From positions 1 through 13,314 of the forward strand of contig JARGFV010000072.1 in assembly GCA_029210545.1 (NCBI GenBank): DNA of 13,314 nucleotides, given 5' to 3'. Numbering within the stretch: the stretch's first letter is position 1; the number at the start of each line of letters is the position of its first letter. The position numbers were made by a program, and so were the translations under genes. Positions 7,038 to 12,535 of the stretch are shown here, one piece after another. Origin of the DNA: a bacterium (lineage in GTDB: Bacteria; BMS3Abin14). The notes under the pieces were generated by a model that had not been told where the DNA came from, ran no database searches, and was given only the letters and a program-made list of their open reading frames with translations.

Positions 7038-7619
7038 ATGAAATACATCACAATCTTCCCGGAGTACCCCATCAGCATCCACCAGATGGAAGAGCTCAAA
7101 AGATACCGTAAGAAGATCATCAACGCCCAGATCGATACGGCCTCCCTCATCAGGGTCCTCAACGGGCCTTCCAGGATCTTGCGCACGGTGGACGGCCACC
7201 ACGTGAACAAATCGTTCATCGTTGGAGCGAGGGACTACGTGGATCCCACAGCGAGAAAGTCCCAGCTTGCCGATTATGAGCGCAGGAACCAGATCAACCT
7301 TTACGTTTCCATGGAGCTTTCCACGGTGGAGGAGGTCGCCGGGATCATCTCGGTGCGAAAGATAACCGATAACGTGGAGCTTTGCCTCGAGCGGGCCATG
7401 GCTCCTACCGAGACGGGCGAGTTCATCGGGATGCTCACCGATTGGAGCACGACCAACAAGCTGGATTCCTTTATCGATCCCGGCATCATGAACGTTTTCG
7501 ACAACGCCAACCTCAGCCACTCATTCCTGGCCGTGAACCGGAACCTTATCAAGAGCTTTGTCCTGGTAAGGGAGATGGGGGAGGAGAATGTAGAACGGGT
7601 GATCCAGGCAAAAGCTTGA
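7038..7619 (+). CDS. Conserved-looking cytoplasmic protein of unknown function
   Basis: A 193-residue protein that I do not recognise. It has no signal peptide and no membrane segment, and the composition is that of a compact alpha/beta protein. Visible stretches that might define a family are LNGPSRILRTVDGHHVNKSF (41-60), RDYVDPTARKSQ (65-76) and APTETGEFIGMLTDWSTT (121-138). The start ATG 7038 has AAAGG 5 nt upstream, and codon use matches the neighbours, so the gene is credible. It is separated by 170 nt and a repeat hairpin from the gene before it and faces the selenoprotein gene tail to tail, with another heptad-repeat structure between them. No function is offered. Confidence 0.75.
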   Translation: MKYITIFPEYPISIHQMEELKRYRKKIINAQIDTASLIRVLNGPSRILRTVDGHHVNKSFIVGARDYVDPTARKSQLADYERRNQINLYVSMELSTVEEVAGIISVRKITDNVELCLERAMAPTETGEFIGMLTDWSTTNKLDSFIDPGIMNVFDNANLSHSFLAVNRNLIKSFVLVREMGEENVERVIQAKA

Positions 7620-7632
7620 GTTTTTTCAAGCG

Positions 7633-7681
7633 ATCCAAAAACCAAGATCCAAAATCCAAGATCCAAAAACCAAAATCCAAG
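7633..7681. repeat. Period-7 tandem repeat, locus D left arm (ATCCAAG)
   Basis: Seven consecutive perfect-length units: ATCCAAA, AACCAAG, ATCCAAA, ATCCAAG, ATCCAAA, AACCAAA and ATCCAAG. They start 13 nt after the stop codon of the 193-residue gene. This is the longest heptad array in the window. Confidence 0.95.
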
Positions 7682-7724
7682 ACAGGAACTTCAATCCCAT
7701 GAACGGATAAAGTAGAAGCCCTGG

Positions 7725-7752
7725 TTTGGAGCTTGGACCTTGGATCTTGTTC
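7725..7752. repeat. Period-7 tandem repeat, locus D right arm (CTTGGAT)
   Basis: Four units, TTTGGAG, CTTGGAC, CTTGGAT and CTTGTTC. CTTGGAT is the exact complement of the ATCCAAG unit of the left arm, so the two arms can pair around a 43-nt unique loop. The structure lies between two convergent genes and may end both transcripts, though there is no classic T tract. Confidence 0.85.
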
Positions 7753-7787
7753 CTTTTCCCGGCGACCGCCGGATAAAATCACACCCC

Positions 7788-8000
7788 TCACGTACCCCCG
7801 TAACCGATGGTCACCTTTCCTCCGTCGATGATGACGGGGACCCGGCGGCTGCCGCCGGCGGCCTTGAGCATCTCTTCCAGGAGAGATGAGTCCTGGACAA
7901 CGTCCCGGTAATCGACTTCCCGCCCCTCATTCCCATAGGCCTCACGGGCCTTGACGGTGTAGGGTCAGCTCAGTTTTCCGTAGATAATGACTTTGGACAT
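7788..8000 (-). CDS. Glutaredoxin-like selenoprotein with in-frame UGA (Sec12), UXXT active site
   Basis: A 70-residue thioredoxin-fold redoxin that is readable only if the UGA at 7967-7965 is translated as selenocysteine. The product starts MSKVIIYGKLS, then Sec12, then PYTVKAREAYGNEGREVDYR, and ends GGSRRVPVIIDGGKVTIGYG with GT. That is the glutaredoxin plan: beta strand, active site U-P-Y-T where CPYC is expected, helix, VPVII with the cis-Pro (Pro54), and the closing GYGG turn. The reading continues 58 codons beyond UGA to a second stop with full conservation of the fold. ATG 8000 has GGGAGG 6 nt upstream, and a TTGAAT-17-TATAAT promoter precedes it. A SECIS-like hairpin lies at the correct distance. 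I recall NCBI families named UXX-star (seleno)protein that fit this description. The only alternative is a pseudogene or a sequencing error at one codon. Confidence 0.88.
7937..7951 (-). promoter_or_regulatory. SECIS-like hairpin for selenocysteine insertion
   Basis: Reading the minus strand, AGGCC pairs with GGCCU around the 5-nt loop CGUGA. The loop begins 19 nt after the UGA and its second base is G. Published rules for bacterial SECIS elements ask for a loop of 3-14 nt with a G in the first two positions, 16-37 nt from the UGA, so all are met. CCC directly after the UGA can also pair with GGG at 7934-7932 to extend the base of the structure. Confidence 0.7.
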
Positions 8001-8017
8001 GGATTTCCTCCCGGAAA

Positions 8018-8045
8018 GTTTACGGTTTACAGTATGCGGTGAACG
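8018..8045. repeat. Period-7 repeat, locus E left arm (GTTTACG)
   Basis: Four units, GTTTACG, GTTTACA, GTATGCG and GTGAACG, directly upstream of the ribosome binding site of the selenoprotein. On the selenoprotein mRNA this is part of the 5' untranslated region. Confidence 0.8.
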
Positions 8046-8071
8046 ATAAATCGCTTTTACTTCGCCCCCTG

Positions 8072-8100
8072 ATTATAGAGAAAACAGTGTGCAAATTCAA
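8072..8100 (-). promoter_or_regulatory. Sigma-70 promoter of the selenoprotein gene
   Basis: On the minus strand TTGAAT (8100-8095) is followed by a 17-nt spacer and a perfect TATAAT (8077-8072), which would start transcription near 8065 and give a leader of about 65 nt containing the GTTTACG repeats. The -35 overlaps the palindrome TCAAATTTGA (8097-8106). Confidence 0.7.
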
Positions 8101-8177
8101 ATTTGATTGAAGTGGGCTATAGGAAAGCGGCTTGCCAAGGGACCTTTTACATTCATGGCGCTCTTTGATGCATGTGC

Positions 8178-8212
8178 TTCACTGTGAACAGTAAACCGAA
8201 AACTGTAAACTC
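8178..8212. repeat. Period-7 repeat, locus E right arm (TAAACCG)
   Basis: Five units, TTCACTG, TGAACAG, TAAACCG, AAAACTG and TAAACTC. GTAAAC and GTGAAC motifs are the complement of the GTTTAC units at 8018-8045, so the arms are inverted to each other about 130 nt apart, with the selenoprotein promoter between them. The rest of the 296-nt gap between the selenoprotein and the ferredoxin gene shows no clear plus-strand promoter. Confidence 0.75.
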
Positions 8213-8296
8213 TCCCCCCTAAAATCTGGCACATCGAAACCGTTTCTGCTAACTTATGTGGCCTTTTAATCAACAGCAATGACATTGGAGGTTTCC

Positions 8297-8833
8297 ATGC
8301 ACCTGACAGTGATCCCGGAACGGTGTTCCGGGTGCAAGGTCTGCGAACTGGCCTGCAGCGTCGGCCGGGCCGGGGCCAACAACCCGAAGAAGAGCAGGAT
8401 CCGGGTCATGGTCCTGTATCCGCATCCTGTCATCCGCATGCCCATCGTCTGCAAACAGTGCGGTGTGCCGAAGTGCGGAGAGGGCTGCCCCACCAACGCC
8501 ATCTACCGTGAAAACGGCGTGGTCCAGATCGACGAGGAGAAATGCATCTCCTGCTACCAGTGCATCGCCAGCTGTCCCTTCGGGGCCATGTTCCTGCACG
8601 AGGAAGTGGAACAGCCGTTAAAGTGCGACCTGTGCGACGGGCAGCCCATGTGTGTGCAGGCGTGCCCCAAGGAGGCTCTCAAGTTCCATCCAAAACATAT
8701 CCTGGGACAGGCTCACCGCCTTTCCGCGGCACGCAACTACGCGAAGATGAGCAAAGTGGAATACATGGACGGCGGGGAGAAAAAGACCCTCCGGTACGCC
8801 AGGATCAAGAAAGGCGGCCAGGATGAAACTTAA
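8297..8833 (+). CDS. Four-cluster ferredoxin subunit of aldehyde oxidoreductase (AorA-like)
   Basis: A 178-residue cytoplasmic electron-transfer protein with sixteen cysteines in four groups: CSGCKVCELAC (10-20), CKQCGVPKCGEGC (52-64), CISCYQCIASC (83-93) and CDLCDGQPMCVQAC (110-123). This is the arrangement of HycB/DmsB-type subunits carrying four [4Fe-4S] clusters. Its partner is the tungsten oxidoreductase encoded next, which it overlaps by 11 nt, so it should carry electrons from the tungsten site to ferredoxin or another acceptor, as AorA does in Aromatoleum. The start is ATG 8297, with GGAGG at 8287-8291. An ATG at 8279 in the same frame lies in front of that ribosome binding site and would only add six residues. 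No NADH-binding third subunit is present beside it. Confidence 0.92.
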   Translation: MHLTVIPERCSGCKVCELACSVGRAGANNPKKSRIRVMVLYPHPVIRMPIVCKQCGVPKCGEGCPTNAIYRENGVVQIDEEKCISCYQCIASCPFGAMFLHEEVEQPLKCDLCDGQPMCVQACPKEALKFHPKHILGQAHRLSAARNYAKMSKVEYMDGGEKKTLRYARIKKGGQDET

Positions 8834-10631
8834 AGGCGGCTACTTTTTCAGGATTCTCGAGGTGGACCTGACTTCAGGTACAAGTACGGTGCGGCCTTTT
8901 GACGAGGAGTTCGCCCTCAAGTTCATCGGCGGCAGAGGGTTCGGCGCCAGGATACTGGCTGACCACCTCAAGAAGCACGGGAAGGTCGATCCCCTCGGCC
9001 CGGAGAATATCCTTGTCATCGCTCCAGGTCCCCTCACGGGAGTCTATCTGCCCTCCTCGGGGAAGAACTCCTTCATCACCCTTTCCCCCGCCACGGGGAT
9101 CTACGGTGACTCCAGCATCGGGGGCGTTTTCGGGGTTGAGCTGCGGCAGGCGGGGTTCGATGCCGTCGTCCTGAAGGGCCGCGCCCCGGTGCTCTCCTTC
9201 CTTTCCATCGAGGACGACAAGATCAAGGTCGTCCCCATGCCGAGGGCGGCGGGCGCCACCAACCTTGAAGCGGAGAAGATGGTCCGTGAGGCGACCGGTG
9301 ACGAGGACATGAAGATCGCTTCCATCGGCCCGGCCGGGGAGAACGCCGTTGTCTATTCGTGTGTCAACACCGACTGGAGCCGCAACGCCGGACGGATCGG
9401 GATCGGCGCCGTCATGGGTTCCAAGAACCTGAAAGCCATTGCGGTGCGGGGCTCGAGGGACCTGCCGGTGGCCAACCTCCCGGCCCTCATGGAGGCGTCC
9501 AGGGAAGGGTATGCGCTACTGAAAAACCACGAGTATTTCCGCTTCTGGCAGGAGCAGGGTCTCATGTCGGTGGTGGATTATGCCAACAAGATGGGGATCC
9601 TGCCCACCCGCAATTTCCAGGAAACCATCTACGACAGGGCCGACCGCATGAACGGGTACGTCATGGAGGACCGTTACAAGATCGGCGATTCGGCATGCTT
9701 CGGCTGTTCCATGACGTGCGGAAACGTCTGCCTCGTCAAGGAGGGCAAGTACCGGGGCACCGTGACGGAAGGCCCCGAATACGAGTCGGCCGCCATGCTG
9801 GGCAGCAACCTGGGAACATCCAACTTCGCCTTTATTCTCAAGGCCAACGCCCTGTGTGACGAACTGGGCGTGGACACCATCTCCACCGGGTCCATTATCG
9901 CTGCGGTCATTGAGGGTCTCGAGCGGGGTTTCCTTACAGAGGGCGACCTGGACGGGAAGGCCATCGGGTGGGGTGACGAGGACCCGATCCTGGAACTGAT
10001 CGAAAAGATATCCAGGCGGGAGGGGGTCGGCGACACCCTGGCCGGCGGGGCGAGGTCCATTATCTCGAGGTGGCCCGATATGGCCCGCGTGGTCAACCAT
10101 GTCAAGGGGCTCGAGCAATCGGCCTACGATGCCCGGGCCGCGATTTCCATGGCCCTTGGCTTCGGGACCTCGGACATCGGTGCCCATCACACCAGGGCCT
10201 GGACCGTGGCCACGGAACTGGAGAACGGTACCGGCTGGGGCCTGGAGGAAAAAGCCGATTTCGTCATCTACCACCAGACGGTCAGGCCCCTGTTCGACAT
10301 GCTGGGTGTCTGCAGGCTTCCCTGGATCGAGCTCGGGTTCCCGGAAGAGTATTATCAGCGCTTTTTTGCCGCGGTCACCGGTGTGGACCTTTCAATGGAT
10401 GAGCTTATGGCACGTTCCAACCACATCTACGATCTCACACGGGCGATCAACGTCGCCCAGGGAGTGACCCGGAGTGACGATTATCCGCCCCGCAGGACCC
10501 TGGAAGACCCGGTGCCCGCCGGTCCCACCGCCGGCAAGTCCGTCGATCGTGAGGAGTACGAGAAGATCCTGAGTATGTACTATGAAAAGCGTGGATGGGA
10601 CCAGGACGGTAAACCTTCCATGGAACTCTGA
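8823..10631 (+). CDS. aor: Tungsten-containing aldehyde:ferredoxin oxidoreductase, catalytic subunit
   Basis: A 602-residue cytoplasmic enzyme that oxidises aldehydes to carboxylic acids, or runs in reverse, using a tungsten bis-pterin site and one [4Fe-4S] cluster. GGRGFGARIL (36-45) belongs to the N-terminal pterin-binding domain. The cluster ligands of Pyrococcus furiosus AOR (Cys288, 291, 295, 494) correspond to Cys292, Cys295, Cys299 and Cys497. The two DXXGL(C/D)-type pterin-binding motifs are DELGVD (346-351) and DMLGVC (492-497). EGPEYES (316-322) and GAHHTR (453-458, probable proton-relay His) match the active site region. The length is normal. The start is ATG 8823, overlapping the ferredoxin gene. 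Class II benzoyl-CoA reductase BamB is a relative, but no bam genes are nearby. The substrate is unknown. A bidirectional terminator lies 67 nt after the stop codon. Confidence 0.95.
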   Translation: MKLKGGYFFRILEVDLTSGTSTVRPFDEEFALKFIGGRGFGARILADHLKKHGKVDPLGPENILVIAPGPLTGVYLPSSGKNSFITLSPATGIYGDSSIGGVFGVELRQAGFDAVVLKGRAPVLSFLSIEDDKIKVVPMPRAAGATNLEAEKMVREATGDEDMKIASIGPAGENAVVYSCVNTDWSRNAGRIGIGAVMGSKNLKAIAVRGSRDLPVANLPALMEASREGYALLKNHEYFRFWQEQGLMSVVDYANKMGILPTRNFQETIYDRADRMNGYVMEDRYKIGDSACFGCSMTCGNVCLVKEGKYRGTVTEGPEYESAAMLGSNLGTSNFAFILKANALCDELGVDTISTGSIIAAVIEGLERGFLTEGDLDGKAIGWGDEDPILELIEKISRREGVGDTLAGGARSIISRWPDMARVVNHVKGLEQSAYDARAAISMALGFGTSDIGAHHTRAWTVATELENGTGWGLEEKADFVIYHQTVRPLFDMLGVCRLPWIELGFPEEYYQRFFAAVTGVDLSMDELMARSNHIYDLTRAINVAQGVTRSDDYPPRRTLEDPVPAGPTAGKSVDREEYEKILSMYYEKRGWDQDGKPSMEL

Positions 10632-10653
10632 CGGGAAGGTTTAACCATCCCGA

Positions 10654-10681
10654 GTGCAAAGTGCAGGGTGCAAAGTGCAGA
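10654..10681. repeat. Period-7 tandem repeat, locus F (GTGCAAA)
   Basis: Four units, GTGCAAA, GTGCAGG, GTGCAAA and GTGCAGA, begin 22 nt after the AOR stop codon and precede the terminator. Confidence 0.9.
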
Positions 10682-10689
10682 GGTAAAAC

Positions 10690-10723
10690 AAAAAAAACCG
10701 GTGCGTTTCGCTCCGGCCTTTTT
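10690..10723. terminator. Bidirectional intrinsic terminator between AOR and the NYN gene
   Basis: CCGG (10698-10701) and GCG pair with CGC and CCGG (10713-10716) around a TTT loop, with one mismatch. Eight A residues precede the stem and five T residues follow it, so it works on either strand. It ends the AOR transcript from the left and the NYN transcript from the right. Confidence 0.85.
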
Positions 10724-10734
10724 CTATGCTTGTT

Positions 10735-10755
10735 CTGACAACTGATTACTGATTA
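10735..10755. repeat. Period-7 tandem repeat, locus G (CTGATTA)
   Basis: CTGACAA, CTGATTA and CTGATTA run directly into the first copy of the 71-bp duplication. On the minus strand the array reads TAATCAG TAATCAG, the same heptamer type as locus B at 3984-4004. Confidence 0.75.
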
Positions 10756-10823
10756 CTTCCCTTCCTCTTTCCCGAACCCCACGATGATGTACGAGCCGCT
10801 CTTCTCGTCCTGGCGAAGGCGGA
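10753..10823 (-). pseudogene. Duplicated 3' end of the NYN gene (second, untranslated copy)
   Basis: This 71-bp stretch is identical to 10852-10922, the 3' end of the NYN gene. It encodes the same last 22 residues and stop codon and lies 99 bp (33 codons) further downstream, in frame with the gene but behind its TAA. The 28-nt spacer between the copies carries part of an imperfect hairpin, GGCGAAGGCGGAC with GTCCCGCCGGAGCC (10812-10840). Perfect identity points to a recent event, or to an assembly artefact. Confidence 0.9.
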
Positions 10824-10851
10824 CTTGTCCCGCCGGAGCCTGCAACCCGGT

Positions 10852-10922
10852 TTACTTCCCTTCCTCTTTCCCGAACCCCACGATGATGTACGAGCCGCTC
10901 TTCTCGTCCTGGCGAAGGCGGA
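10852..10922 (-). repeat. 71-bp direct repeat, copy inside the NYN gene
   Basis: This is the genuine 3' end of the NYN coding region, identical at all 71 positions to 10753-10823. The match stops at one base on each side (10851 and 10923 differ from their counterparts). Confidence 0.95.
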
Positions 10923-11640
10923 TAAGCCCGTTCCTCTGCGCGTCCTCGAGAAGCTCGCTGAAAGTCCGGTAACCCACAGCGGACTCTGAAAAAGAGGGCT
11001 TTTTCCGCTTCATGGTCTCCTTGACCATGGAGGACCACAGGATCTCCTTGTTCTCCCGGACCAGGGCGACGATGGAATCCACCAGGAGCTGGAATGCCGA
11101 TTTGCGCCCCTTCGGGATCGATTCGGCCAGCTTTGGCGGTATCCCCACCGGGTTTTCCAGTTCCTCGTAGTAGATGAACTCGTCGCAGTTGTCGGTGAGA
11201 AGGGCAGAGGCGGAATCCTGCAGGCTCATGCCGATGACCCGTTTGCCGTTCTCCTTGAGTTTGGAGACGAGGGGTGAAAAATCGGAGTCCCCAGACACGA
11301 TGACGAAGGTGTCGATGTGCTCCTTGGCCCAGGAGAGGTCCAGGGCGTCCACGACCAGCCTGATGTCGGCCGAGTTCTTTCCGACCATCTGGCGTTTGGG
11401 GATCTCGATAAGTTCGAGACCCGCCTCGTGAAGGGCGTGTTTGTAGTCGGCGTAGCGGGTCCAGTCCGCGTAGGCTTTCTTGACCACGATCTTGCCCTTT
11501 TCCACCAGACGTTCGATGATCAGCTTGATCTCGAACTTGCCCGATTTTTTCCCTTTGCCCCCCTGGCCCTTGAACCCGAGAACGATGTTCTCGAAATCCA
11601 CAAACACCGCCAGGGTGTGTCCGTTCTCGTCACGTGACAT
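10852..11640 (-). CDS. NYN-domain (PIN-like) putative RNase with C-terminal OST-HTH/LOTUS-like domain
   Basis: A 262-residue cytoplasmic protein of the LabA/DUF88 type. The NYN domain (about 8-160) keeps the acidic metal-binding residues in VFVDFEN (Asp15), KNSADIRLVVDAL (Asp92 and Asp98) and IVSGDSDFSPLV (Asp118, Asp120), as expected for an active nuclease. Residues about 180-256 (RKSAFQLLVDSIVALV, then YRTFSELLEDAQRNGLIRL) match the winged-helix OST-HTH/LOTUS domain that often follows NYN and binds RNA. The start ATG 11640 has GGAG about 8 nt upstream and lies 11 nt inside the preceding diguanylate cyclase gene, so the two are translationally coupled. RNA processing is the likely role; the target is unknown. 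Its 3' end has been duplicated. Confidence 0.92.
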   Translation of the reverse strand: MSRDENGHTLAVFVDFENIVLGFKGQGGKGKKSGKFEIKLIIERLVEKGKIVVKKAYADWTRYADYKHALHEAGLELIEIPKRQMVGKNSADIRLVVDALDLSWAKEHIDTFVIVSGDSDFSPLVSKLKENGKRVIGMSLQDSASALLTDNCDEFIYYEELENPVGIPPKLAESIPKGRKSAFQLLVDSIVALVRENKEILWSSMVKETMKRKKPSFSESAVGYRTFSELLEDAQRNGLIRLRQDEKSGSYIIVGFGKEEGK

Positions 11641-12535
11641 TGTTGTTCTCCATCATCTCTTTGTTCCAGGTGACGACCTGGTTTTTCCCGCTCTTCTTGG
11701 CCCGGTAGAGGGCCAGGTCGGCAAGCCGGATGAGGTCGTCCGGGAAACGGGAGCTGTTATTGGGAAAGCAGGCAACACCCAGGCTTGCCGTGGTCCCGGT
11801 TTCGGCGATGCCTTCTCTCAGCCTTTCAGCCAGTCGGCACGCCGGTAATATTTCGGTCCCTGGGGCAAGGACGATGAACTCCTCTCCTCCGAAGCGGGCG
11901 GCGATATCCATGTCCCGGATACGCCTCTTGATGACCTCGGCGACGGTCTTGAGCACCTGGTCACCGTACTGGTGCCCGTGTTCGTCGTTGACGCGCTTGA
12001 AATCGTCCAGGTCCACCATGATCAGGGAAAGGGGTGTCCCGTAGCGTTTGGACCGGTAGTACTCCTTTTCCAGCGTGGTCATGAACAGACGCCGGTTGAA
12101 CATGCCTGTCAGGCAGTCCCGGATCGCCAGGTCCTTCATCTTTTCATGGGCGGTCTCGATCTCCCGGACGAAAGCCTGCAGCACGTCCGATTGGGTGACG
12201 ACCCCGATGAGTTTCCTGCGCCTGTTGATGATGGGGAACCGCCGGAACCCCTTCTCCGTCATGAGGGTTACTGCCCGGTCCAGGGTGGTGTCGGCGTAGA
12301 GGGTCTGGACAGGTGACGACATGGCCTGACCGGCGGTGATCCCCTCAAGGCTGCCCCCGTTGGCGGCGAGATGCCGGACGATGTCCCGTTCGCTGATGAT
12401 CCCGAGGGCCTTTTCCCGGTCCTGGACGATGACACAGGAGATCTTCTTTCCGGACATCCTGCGGACGACCGTCACCAAGGTCGTCCTGGGTGTGACGGTG
12501 GCGACCTTTTTGGACATGACAGTGCTGACTTTCAC
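11630..12535 (-). CDS. Diguanylate cyclase with two N-terminal CBS domains
   Basis: A 301-residue cytoplasmic sensor enzyme that should make c-di-GMP from two GTP. Two CBS domains (about 3-58 and 68-122), a module that usually binds adenine nucleotides or SAM, are followed by a short linker helix and a GGDEF domain (about 138-295). Active-site features are MVDLDDFKRVND (173-184), GGEEF (216-220) and SLGVACF (251-257). The product-inhibition I-site RXXD is present as Arg207-Asp210, five residues before GGEEF. I chose GTG 12535, which follows AGGTGAT; a TTG at 12577 in the same frame has no ribosome binding site and would add 14 residues. It has no membrane segment. It heads an operon with the NYN gene, suggesting that nucleotide state controls both c-di-GMP and RNA turnover. 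Confidence 0.93.
   Translation of the reverse strand: MKVSTVMSKKVATVTPRTTLVTVVRRMSGKKISCVIVQDREKALGIISERDIVRHLAANGGSLEGITAGQAMSSPVQTLYADTTLDRAVTLMTEKGFRRFPIINRRRKLIGVVTQSDVLQAFVREIETAHEKMKDLAIRDCLTGMFNRRLFMTTLEKEYYRSKRYGTPLSLIMVDLDDFKRVNDEHGHQYGDQVLKTVAEVIKRRIRDMDIAARFGGEEFIVLAPGTEILPACRLAERLREGIAETGTTASLGVACFPNNSSRFPDDLIRLADLALYRAKKSGKNQVVTWNKEMMENNNVT

Noticed and set aside
6615-7520. A 301-residue minus-strand frame over the membrane protein and 193-residue genes
   Set aside because: Shadow frame crossing a repeat hairpin; the plus-strand genes have proper ribosome binding sites.
7633-7752. CRISPR array
   Set aside because: The repeats are 7 nt with no spacers; they are tandem heptads, not repeat-spacer units.
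7965-8000. Pseudogene of a glutaredoxin broken by a TGA stop
   Set aside because: The rest of the frame is fully conserved, the TGA is exactly at the catalytic position, and a SECIS-like hairpin follows.
8226-8250. Sigma-54 promoter (TGGCAC) before the ferredoxin gene
   Set aside because: The required GC element 10 bp after the GG is absent.
9516-10274. A 252-residue frame antisense to the AOR
   Set aside because: Shadow of the AOR gene, whose cofactor and cluster motifs are all intact on the other strand.
10724-11038. A 104-residue frame with an internal repeat near the NYN gene
   Set aside because: The repeat in the translation is only the 71-bp DNA duplication read in the wrong frame.
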